Shown piece after piece: positions 44,453 to 54,335 of a DNA stretch of 64,000 nucleotides. Origin of the DNA: Zygnema cylindricum (taxonomy: Eukaryota; Streptophyta; Zygnematophyceae; Zygnematales; Zygnemataceae); NCBI GenBank assembly GCA_037447655.1, contig JBBHKE010001182.1, positions 135,272 through 199,271 of the forward strand, written 5' to 3'. Below the pieces are notes generated by a model. It was not told the DNA's origin and searched no databases. It saw nothing but the letters and a program-made list of their open reading frames with translations. Positions within the stretch are counted from its first letter, which is position 1; each line of letters begins with the position of its first letter. Position numbers and translations under genes: made by a program.

Positions 44453-45341
44453 TGTTGAAAAGAGGTAATTAATAGTTCACTTCCCTATTTTAGTTTTGCT
44501 TTAAAGAATGAGAGTGAGGATCAAAGGCGCGCCATGGCTGCCGCCATATTTAGGAAGTGGCAGTTTTTGAAGTAAAGGGTATTTTTACTAAAGTGATACC
44601 TAAGTCTAGATTTGATCCTGCGACCTTTAGATTCTCTATAGCCTAACGCCTTAACCATTAAGGCGTTAAGAAACCATGCACGTGAAAAGTTTCATAAATA
44701 TAAAAACATTAACTTAACAGCTAATTAACAACGACTAACCAAAAGGACCAATTCTTGCATGTACGCGAATCTGAACCGTGTAAAAGATGTTTTGATCGGA
44801 CGGCCGACATTATAGCCGCCATGCGAAGTGTGCTTTTGGTGGCATACGGAGATAGCGTCACGCGGTGCCACGTGGCGCCACATTATTTGATACTGGAGAA
44901 GATAGGAGGAGGAACCATGGCATCCGATATGACAGGTGTCACCTTGTAAAACTTGTCGTACAATGGTCGTACAATAAGTACATCGCCCATTGTACCTTCT
45001 TGTACTATATAGTGTTCCTATTGCACTAGGTTTTAGTAGTAGGTAGTCGTGAGTAGGCAGACCGAGACTTAGTAATATTTAGGTACCTCTCTCTCTAAGA
45101 GAGCTTGTAACTATAAAGGTCATCTTTGACCAACCATATTTTACTGCTCAGAAGAGCAAGTTCAGTGATTCTTTTTGCGTTTGACTCAAGGGAGTCTTGT
45201 CCTCACAGGGCTGAGAGTGGTCAGAATATTTGTGTGCCTGGGCGGCGCTTATTCAGCGGGAAAGTAGAAGGGGCTAATATTATCCTAGAGGCTTTACATA
45301 GGCTGCTCATTCTGTGGGTCAATAGAGACCACAAAATTTCA
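44453..45341 (+). mobile_element. Solo LTR (889 bp) of the same copia superfamily
   Basis: Begins TGTTGAAAAG, ends AAATTTCA, flanked by a perfect 5-bp duplication atact (44,448-44,452 and 45,342-45,346). It shares block order with the Copia-1/3 LTRs (gacaggtgtcacc, cagtgattctttttgc, gagaccacaaa). It holds the best tRNA-like segment of the window, antisense at 44,600-44,672. Confidence 0.9.
44600..44672 (-). other. tRNA-like segment within a solo LTR
   Basis: The minus strand contains an A-box-like TTAATGGTTAAGGCG. About 30 bases further on, AGGTCGCAGGATCAAATC resembles the variable loop and T-arm of a tRNA; the ATC start of the loop is the initiator-tRNA variant. It is not a complete canonical tRNA, since the anticodon and acceptor stems do not pair convincingly by eye. 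Related but weaker segments sit at the same relative place in the other copia LTRs. Confidence 0.5.
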
Positions 45342-45346
45342 ATACT

Positions 45347-47120
45347 GAAAGGGTAGGCAATTTTGATTAGCTAAGCCACTTCTACATTGTCCTTTAGCTA
45401 TTATCAAATTCCGCGCCAAAATAGGCTATTCTCAAGTTTAGATAGGGAAAATTTGATTTTTGGATAAAAATGTACGCTTGTGACTATTGTATATGTTGAC
45501 AATACTTGTGACGGTTGTCAACGTCTACAATCTGTGTTGTCGTACGTTATTTTTTGGAACTGCTTGTGACGTCGAATGTCTTACCGTGACATAGTAGACG
45601 TACCGCATTCTAGCTTGTGTAGTTTCACGGTTGGAGAAGATGCGCTTTGCCTTCACGTCTCTTGTCCTGTCGACGTAAAATGGCATCGAAATTTTGAGAC
45701 CCCTGCAAAAAAAGAAATCCGTACTGAACGAAAAAGGACAAAACCAAACAAATTGTGTACATTTCGTCGTCGTAAAATTGTGTACTTTTCGTTGTCGTAT
45801 TGAACGCAAACAGACAAAACATAGCGAATTTTGTACTTTTCTTTGTCTTTGGAAATCGTATGAAAATTTTCGATAATTGCGGCACCTGCGAATATATGTT
45901 CCTATTTGTTTATCGAAAATACCTAGTTTTAAAACACATCGCGGATGTGTTTTAAACATAACTTTGAAGATGACGTTTTTTTTCGTGGAAATGGGTCAAA
46001 AAACACAAGACGACAAATTTTAGTACATCCAAAGTTCGAGGATGACGCAATTTGTACTCTACAAATTTCCTATTCCTTTGCCCAGTTGCGACTTAGGCAG
46101 TACGGCGCTAAGTTTCACAGGAAAACGACAGAAAAAAACCCTTACTTATGCACATGGGGACATACCCTTACTGCTCTCTGAGCGATTCTCCTATTGACAC
46201 CTTGTTCATACTTCATTGTCTAGTACAGACTAGGTTTCTTACATTTTGGCAGGCGGCGTGGACCGCGTGGACATATGTCCACAGGTTCAAAAAACGAGGT
46301 ATTCCCACACTTCGCAAAGTACTGCCCGGGTACCTTGCGATTTTAGGGTCATAGGGTTATTGGTGGTGTTTTTTTTTTAATAAAAAAAAACACGAATGAG
46401 AAAAAAACCCTAAACATATTTATACGCGGGACGTCCGCGCGGCGCGGCGCGTCGTAAAACGAAACGAGTGTGGACGTCGAGAGTAACACTCCCACACGTT
46501 GTCGTTAGCGCGAAAATCGCAAGGTTCAGTACATTACTGTAGAAATATTTTTGTGTCGTAACTTCGTACCATCTGTACGAATTATGTACGTATTTGTACT
46601 TGCGTAAGCGCTGCGCCGAGCAGAAATCGTGTTTGAGAAAATTACTGTACAGTTTTTTCCCGAATTGTATTGTATCGGCAACTTTCAAGTTTCAACGCAT
46701 GAAAATAAAGTACAATACTGTACAGTTCAGTATTGCATAGATCCACGGTCCTGTGATGAATTACATTGATGTCGGTTCCGTACCAAAATTGACCGTACAG
46801 TACAGTTCTATGTGCAAAATTGCAAGTCAGCGCTTTGTAGCTTTGCTTACGTCATTTCTTACGTCATCCTGTGCTATGCATGTAACTGCAGGTGCCATAG
46901 TGCCATACATACCTTTCCAGTATTTACTATTGCCGACTAGGTAAACAACTGGCTGTCTCTCTCTCTCCCCCTCCCTCTCCCTCTCCCTCTCCCTCTCCAG
47001 CTCTCCTTCTCACCACTGTAGAGATTTTTCCACACTTGTAACTGTAGCTGTTTTGGTATTATTTAACTCTGTATTATTTTATTGTAATGTATTCAGGTGA
47101 ATAACTGAATAACTGAATAA
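45347..47120. other. Intergenic sequence upstream of the CDPF1 homologue
   Basis: No gene recognised. It holds a short near-perfect hairpin (45,928-45,956, arms tttaaaacacatc with loop gcg), a poly-T/poly-A inverted run near 46,370, and a (CTCTCC)n microsatellite at about 46,960-46,997 about 190 bp before the gene. Open frames are short and unconserved in appearance. Confidence 0.45.
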
Positions 47121-47189
47121 CTGAACCAGTTCACAAATCTGTTTTTGACATTCATCAAAAAGGATGATGTCGAGTGGAGTGACGTCATC

Positions 47190-48336
47190 ATGCTGAACAT
47201 ATTCTGCTGCTCGAATTGCAACTTGGAGGCTCCGTACGACTATTTTGGACGAAGGCCTCCATATGCACCTAAGCTTATGTAAGATATATATTTTCATTTT
47301 TTTTTTTTTTTTTGGATTGTAGAGTGATTGATTGCTTTTTTGTACGTTGTTTCTTTAATTTACTGAAATTATGGGCTGATTTTATTTTTTTATTTGTTTT
47401 TTATTTCTTAAATCTCCTTATTTTTCGGAAAATATAGATTGATTTTTTTAGGTGTTTCTTCAGTTTTCTCCTTCTTTGGCGATTAAAGTTTGCTGATTAG
47501 CTTAGGAATTAGACAAAAAAATTATCATATTTTTTTTATTTTTTTTTCTTCCGGTGGCAAGTTTTTTCCATGTACGATCTACAGGGAGGAAACACATTTT
47601 TTTTTGCCTCAGTATTAAATATACCGCACCAGTTTTGCAAGAGGAGAAATTTAAATAAGGGGAACTGTTAAGATAAACTAATTTTGAGGCCATTTTTTTT
47701 TTTGATGTATTGAAGAAATTTCTGCATAGATTTCTAGGTTTCAACATTCTTAAAAATATTTTAAAAACAAATGTCATTTTGTTTACATTCCGTTACTAGG
47801 TGAAATATAATGTAACATAATCTATTTGAGAAATATTGTAAAAAGCTTAATAATTTTGTTAAATAATATGGAAGGCAAAATATGATAACAACGTGCAATA
47901 GTAAAAAAACTGATTTAGAGATTTTTTTTGAATATGAGTATGAAAGTGATGTCTTTTGAAGAAAGGTTTTTAAGCTGTTGGTAAAATCGTTTCGCCTTTA
48001 AAACTAAACTAAAAAAAAAATGTTTTTTTTTTTTGAATTTGAGGTTTTTTAACTGATGGTAAATCCATATTCCCTTTTTTGAATTTCTACAGATTTTTGG
48101 AGGATGCATTTGTGTGTAGGGATCCTTTTTCCGAGGTGGAGAGAGCTTTATTTCTAGGGGGGAGATGTTCTGTATGTGGAAAAACAGTTTGTCCTACAAC
48201 TTCTTGTAGTCTTTTTTATGCAAAAAGGTTTTGTATTCCATGTGCAAAAAAAGTATCCGATGCATTTCCATCAGAAGTTCGAAAAGAGGTCGTGGCTATG
48301 ACTTTTGATTCAAAGGAAGAGAAACCTAAAAATTAA
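47190..48336 (+). CDS. CDPF1: CDPF1-family cysteine-rich DPF-motif protein, two exons
   Basis: Small eukaryotic zinc-ribbon-like protein; molecular role not established as far as I know. Exon 1 (47,190-47,278) encodes FCCSNCNLEAPYDYFGRRPP, and exon 2 (48,093-48,336) encodes LEDAFVCRDPFSE, LGGRCSVCGKTVCPTTSC and SLFYAKRFCIPC. The DPF motif, paired CxxC sites and SLFY.KRFC.PC block are the family signature. The intron (47,279-48,092) starts GTAAGA and ends CTACAG; splicing after the second base of an Ile codon joins the halves in frame. The predicted length of about 110 residues fits the family. The start is uncertain: the frame is open upstream to 47,121, where an AG (47,128-47,129) could be an acceptor of an earlier exon. 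Codons look undamaged, so probably functional. Confidence 0.85.
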
Positions 48337-48759
48337 CCGTACTTTGGGAATGTTGGAAAATACATAATTTGTATAGTCATGTACATGATATTTTTTTGGG
48401 AAATTTTTACAAGTAAAATAAACATATTAAACCATGTATTCAACGTTTTGTGATAGATTATGGTGTCATACTTTGTCCGATGTTGATGGTTGACATTGTC
48501 TTTGACCAAGATTCATTACGTAATACTAAATTTCATGGGTTGACTTTCGACACACATTGGTATGGAAAATGATTTTATTGGGGTATTGCCATTGCTATCA
48601 GTGTTTATATCACACCAATACGGTCCGCAATCTCCGACCTAAAAATGTAAAATATTGTTGATGACACTCTTTAAGGGAGTGGACGACAATCCGTCGCATC
48701 ATGCTACCCGAAATTAGTGTTATTGATACTATTGCTTTTATAGTAATAGTTTTTATACA
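48337..48759. other. 3' flank of the CDPF1 homologue
   Basis: AT-rich. Polyadenylation-like AATAAA words occur (near 48,415). No further gene. Confidence 0.4.
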
Positions 48760-48767
48760 CTAATAGC

Positions 48768-49141
48768 TAGTGTTGGGTATCGGGTAAATTCATATCGCGA
48801 TAATTTCGATATTCGATATATCGAATATTGATCGAGCAGACTCCTCGATATATCGTACTGGGACCAACATAAATTATCGCGATATATATCGCAAAAAATG
48901 GGTGTCCGTACAGGTCAAGTACGAAAAATCGTATGGAAAATTGTATGGAACCCCCCTCCCCCACACTGTGCGCGCGCCACCGGGGGGGGGGGGCTTTTTG
49001 AAAAAAAAATCGGAAAAAAAAAATATTGCATAAATATCCGGATATTTAGCTTCTCGGTACATGGAAGCGATATATCGATTATCGGACTCAAAATTCGATA
49101 TATGTCGAATATCGGCAAAAGGTCCTCGATACCCAACGCTA
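48768..49141. mobile_element. hAT-type MITE, family T1, 374 bp
   Basis: Inverted ends TAGTGTTGGGTATCG and TAGCGTTGGGTATCG, with a perfect 8-bp target duplication ctaatagc (48,760-48,767 and 49,142-49,149). The 8-bp TSD and TAG-type ends indicate the hAT superfamily. Interior rich in tatcgcgata words plus C and G runs at 48,950-48,992. No transposase. Confidence 0.93.
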
Positions 49142-49149
49142 CTAATAGC

Positions 49150-51409
49150 GATGCGCGCATGTAGATCATATATTCTTGAAAACATTTGTGGAAATGCATG
49201 CAAAATATGGTTTTGTCTTGTTGCTCTATAAGTATGAAAAAGCATGGATGGACAAAAATGATATTGGCCACAAGAGAAGTGTTATTCAATGGAAGAAGGT
49301 CGGATCATATTTATTTCGAGGAAACAACATTGTAGTGGCCAAGTATTGGTTAAATATAGGGTGTTTCATAAAGCCCCAAACATATGGGCAACGCCAGATA
49401 TAACCGTTGTCATCTATGTACCTCTTTGTTTGTTTTTTTATTTATTTTGCTATCAGCCTTTTAATTCAGTTGTTAATAGATCTACATCCGATATTATAAA
49501 GTTTAGAGTCGTCCAAGCTGAAAATGGATACATCAAAATTGTGCGTGACAAACACAAATTAAAATTTCGAAAGCTTTTTGCAGGAACAATTAAAATCCTT
49601 TAGAAGATGCAAAAATTTGTGACTATTTGTTTTTTGTTGACATGTCGTGTGCTTTATACTGTTCCTTTCAGTCCAAATATTGGTAGAAGTTGAGTTGTAT
49701 GCAAGTTTTAAAGTGAACCGATTTTTTTGAGGTTTTCCACAATCTTTATTTTACAAGCTTACACAATATTTGCTAAATTTTTTCACAGCTTTACACTCTA
49801 ATTATATAGATTGCTTTAGAATACTACTCATTAATGTTTTAAATTTGTCGAAAAATTGTCCTCATTAACACTTCAATTAACAACATTTACTATGATTTAT
49901 CAAAAGTATCAATTGGTGAATTATGGGCTAATCACTAGAGGGTTACATTTAGCGAACCCTAAAACCCTAAAATAACCGGTCAAAAAGAAAAAGACGAGAG
50001 CCAAGATTTATGATTCTTTTCCATTACAACATATATTGTGGACAATATTGGATGTGGATGATACATAAAAATAGAGAGAAGTGGTGAAATACTGTCTACC
50101 GCAAATGGTGTGGAAATATTGGAGAGCTAAACACAATTGTAGAGTGTTTCTCACATACCATCAATAGAGTGAGTTGTACATTGAAAGAATGGAAAGAGGA
50201 GTGGGAAATAATGTTCACCATCTATGACGGTCCGGACAAGGTAGGAAAGACAGAACAGGAAAAGGAGAGAGAGAGAGGGAGGGAAACCAAGGGGTAAGAG
50301 CAAGAGTAGAGGGAGAGGGGGAGGGGGAGGGGGGGGAAGCGGAGGGGTAAGAGCAAGGAGAGAGAGAGAGAGGGAGAGGGAGGGAGGGAAGGAGGGGGGA
50401 AGCAAGGAGTTGGGCAGTTGTAACCATCCACCCGAAATAGTGTGAACTTTATTGACAATAATATAGGGTAGAACATATGCAGCTGGAGGACGCACATTAC
50501 GATTTTGGTTTGGAAGAGTTCGAGAAACAACATTGCCTGTTAATGCTTAAAGAAATGAAAAATGTCAAAATAAAAACGGTGAGGAAATAGGGGAGTGCAT
50601 AACTTTTTTGTTCTAAAGTTGGTTTAGGAATAACAACAAGAAAATATGTTTGTTCATGGCTCACTATGGATCACTTAAGCCAATTGATATTTCCTTTAAG
50701 AAAATCGTATTCAAATTCATGTCATTAAATCTAATCAGTGTTAATTATGGTTCGGTTTTGTTGAGGTAGGTTCCATTTTTGGTCAAAATCAATGTGAATG
50801 GTTTAATTCAAGTTTGGGAATTCTAAATTGAACAAAACCGTTAGACTTTGTCAATCGAGCCATTGAAATGGTTAAACCATAAAAAACCCTAGAAAATGAA
50901 AAAAAATGCTATAAACGGGTTAAAAAAGCCAAAAAACTCCTTTCTCAAATTTATAATAAGACTCTTTACACTTCATACACAAAAACGTTACGACCATTCG
51001 TATATATTTTTAGTACTTTAGCATCTCGAATGCTACATCCGTACATCGGTTCAAATAACAACTGGCTTGATTGAGTTGAACCAAACGGTTTTGAAATCGT
51101 CAAAACAAAACCAAAAAGTTAACCCTAAGAAAAAAAAATCGAATAAACCGAAAAGAAAAAATGGTTTCAGTTTGGTTTGTTTCGACTCGGTTTAGTATCT
51201 CTCTTTACTTGGTGAGTTTCAACACTTCTAGTACGTACAAGAATGATGTAAGGTCGGTTACCTTTGTCGAAACTCCATTACATTAGTTCTCAAGCACACA
51301 TAACTCATGTCATACAATAATTTTTGTCAAGAAATCACTCGTCCTGTTACTTTTACTATTTTTAATGGAAATTAGGGCACCCTCGAAGACCGTACAATCT
51401 AGTGTTGAG
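49150..51409. other. AT-rich region without recognised gene
   Basis: Frames at 49,176-49,603 are lysine/isoleucine rich and unrecognised. A strand-asymmetric purine run (GA/GGGGA) lies at about 50,255-50,405. Nothing else is supported. Confidence 0.4.
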
Positions 51410-51411
51410 TA

Positions 51412-51607
51412 CATTAGAACCTCTCTAAAACAATACTCTCGCGAGAGAGCGTTGGTATTGAATTAGACATGTTATTGAAATAGAAAGTTCATAATATACA
51501 AAGGCCCAACCTCAGGCCCGGGCGCAAGTATTGAAATTTGAAGGTTATTGAATTAGCCAGTTGCCCCTTCTTTGTTTTCTTTTTTGTTTTATAGAGAGGT
51601 TCTACTG
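51412..51607. mobile_element. Emigrant/pogo-like MITE, 196 bp
   Basis: Inverted ends CATTAGAACCTCTCTAAAA and CAGTAGAACCTCTCTATAA, flanked by TA on both sides (51,410-51,411 and 51,608-51,609). The end sequence resembles the CAGTAAAACCTCTATAA ends of plant Emigrant elements (pogo branch of Tc1/mariner; remembered consensus). The centre holds ctctcgcgagag, a self-complementary word. Confidence 0.8.
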
Positions 51608-51621
51608 TATTGGGAAAACAT

Positions 51622-53416
51622 TAGGGTTGTGTATCGGCAAGAAATTTATCGCGATAGCGCCGAAACCGATTGTTATCGGTTATCAAACGATCAAGGTCCC
51701 GATATATCACTCCGAGACCAACAATCCTTATCGGCGATAAATTGAAAAAATGTAGTACGCTATATAATAGTACTTTATAATATACTGTATTATATTTTTT
51801 ACTGAATATAACGTGTCATGTCACGTGTAACAAATTGTTTTGTAACCCGTGTAACGGCATAACGGCTATTCAGTATGACGAAATATACCGTACATTCGTA
51901 CAGGACGAACCGTACAATTATCGCCGATAGTTATCAGTAATGGTGATATCGCGATAAAAAACAGATATAATTGGTTTTTTAATGGTGACAAGTCAACGCC
52001 CGTTACACGGGCATGTACCCTGTCTAGTTTATCACACCCGTTTTTCATGCCCTTTTTTCATGCCAGTTTTTCATGCCCGTTACAAAAACGAACACTTAGG
52101 GTGTGTCCCCATGTACTTGTAACTTAGCGAAATTATTTTGTATTTTAGCGCGGATCCGCCGGACCCGGTGTTCAAGTGTCCCTATGTCTGTAAGGACGAA
52201 ATCGTAACTTACGCTTGTGACGATTGTATACGTCGACAGTACCTGTGACCGACAACGTAACATTGTGCCTGCGGTACGGCAATTTGTACTGCCGACGCAC
52301 AACGACGTAACCATAGTTCAAAAGTGGGTGAAAGTAGGCCCATACAATATGCCTATTGTATGCAAAACATACAATATGACCTTAAGACCCATATTGTATT
52401 CCGACCAAATGGGACCAATTAAAACATCTGGACCAGAAATTGGACCAATTAAAACATTCGGCCCATAATTATTTACACCGTCAGATTCGGACGATCGGAC
52501 GTTTGTTGATCAAAGTAGCGATCTAAGAAGATCACATGAAAAGCCCATAACACAACTTATGCTTAAGGCGCCGACCAAAGGCCTACTAAAAAACGCCTAC
52601 TTTTGAACTATGGACGTAACATTGTGCCTACGGTACGGCGGTATGTATTGCCGACGTATGACGACGTATCATTGTGCTTGCGGTACAACAATATGTACTG
52701 CCGACGCACGGCGACATAGCATTCTGCCTGCGGTACAAGCAATTTGTACTGCCGACGCACGACGACGTACCATTGTGCCTGCGGTACAACAATATGTACT
52801 GCCGATGCACAACGACGTAACCATAGTTCAAAAGTAGGTGAAAGTAGGCCAATACAATATGCCTATTGTATGCAAAACATACAATATGACCTTAAGACCC
52901 ATATTGTATTCCGACCAAATTGGACCAATTAAAACATTCGGACCATAATTTATTGACACCGTCAGATTCGGACGATCGGACGGTTGTTGATTAAAGTAGC
53001 GATCTAAGAAGATCACATGAAAAGCCCATAACACAACTTATGCTAAAGGCGCCGACCAAAGGCCTTACTAAAAGACGACTACTTTTGAACTCGTCACGTA
53101 ACATTGTGCCTACAGTACGGCGGTATGTATTGCCGACGCACGGCATCGTAACATTGTGCCAACCGTACGATAGTCTGTACCGCGACGGGCGGCAATGCTA
53201 CATCGTGCCAGCGGTACGGCGGTCCGTACTGCGGAAGGACAGAAAAATCGTGACAGACACAACGCCTATATAAAGGTTTCCAGAAAGGCGAACAAAGTTC
53301 TCTTATTTATATACTGATAACACCAGTTCGATATATCGTGCCAATATATCAATTATAGGCAAGCCAAAAAAAGGTACATATCGATTATTGGAAAACCCTG
53401 CCGATACACAACACTA
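51622..53416. mobile_element. hAT-like element, family T2, 1.8 kb, filled with repeats
   Basis: Inverted ends TAGGGTTGTGTATCGGC and TAGTGTTGTGTATCGGC; 8-bp flanks gaaaacat and gaaattat agree at 6 of 8. It contains no transposase. Interior has two copies of a block of about 280 bp and three clusters of 50-bp tandem units. Family T2 also has a fragment at 20,877. Confidence 0.75.
52240..53250. repeat. Compound repeat: 50-bp tandem units and duplicated 280-bp blocks
   Basis: Fifty-bp units built from cattgtgcctgcggtac and tgtactgccgacgcac recur at about 52,250-52,312 (one), 52,613-52,812 (four) and 53,093-53,245 (three). Between clusters the blocks 52,316-52,605 and 52,817-53,090 are near-identical (caatatgcctattgtatgca...). 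The open frames here follow the repeat period and are not genes. Confidence 0.88.
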
Positions 53417-54335
53417 GAAATTATCCATAGCGATATTTTTGATATCGGTTATCGTACGGCAAGGATGACTTACATATCGACCAAGATAAATAATAATCCC
53501 CTTGGACGTTTGGCTTTTAGCTCCACGACAAATTAGTATAATTACAAAGTATAAGAACTTTGTTATCATGGAGTTTCTCCACAATCTGAACGCTGTACGT
53601 TTTTTGTTTACAACGGTAGTACGGAAATTTATCCAGCGTCGTTACACCGTACGGCTATTGCTCCCAAATTATTGATGCCGTACGCTTCGTGTAAATGTAT
53701 TCGTAATTTCGTACGCTTTTTGTTACTACTGGACCTTAACCTTTATGACTTTATCCTTTCTACCGTTTGAAAAGATATGACGAACCGTTAAGCGTCACGT
53801 GGACAAATGATTTGAGTCGGGATCGTACGGAGAATCCTGCCCTTGTACTTTTTAAGGTCACTGTTACCTGATTGGTTATGGAGGTTTATTTTAAAGATTC
53901 TTGAGTTTAGGAACTGCAGTTCTGCACTGAGAGAACAAACGTCTCATTTTTGAATGTAGCTAAAAAATTTGCCACGTGTGACGGATGGTTTACATTTTTT
54001 ATTTTATTTTTTTATTTTTTAATATACGGCCGTACATCTATTTTACAATTGTACTGTACTTCAATACTTTTTACGTGTACGGTTTCGACACCGTACATCT
54101 GGTGAAGAATTTAAAAATGTCAGATTCGGCTGTTTCGTTCTAAAAGTGCGAACATTTCGTACGGATGCCGCAGGAAACCCGTACATGAATTTTGTCTTTT
54201 TTTCAAAGCAAGCTCTTGGATCAGAATTTTCATTTTTTTCTCATTTATTTTCAATTTGTTTACACTTATTTATTTATTTATTTTGGCTAAAAAAATTTAT
54301 CATTTTTTTGTTCTTCGAGTTATATTACAGCTATT
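53417..54335. other. 5' flank of the MopE-motif gene
   Basis: AT-rich with many gtacg words. Probable promoter region for the gene starting at 54,336. No defined element is recognised, and an additional 5' exon cannot be excluded. Confidence 0.4.

Noticed and set aside
44600-44672. A functional tRNA gene
   Set aside because: Anticodon and acceptor stems do not pair convincingly and the segment lies inside an LTR; recorded instead as tRNA-like.
45928-45956. Hairpin as a transcription terminator
   Set aside because: It is a short isolated palindrome in intergenic DNA of a eukaryote, with no adjacent gene end.
50151-50533. Pro/Leu/Ser-rich open frames
   Set aside because: They follow a simple GA-rich microsatellite read on the other strand, with no start context or conserved domain.
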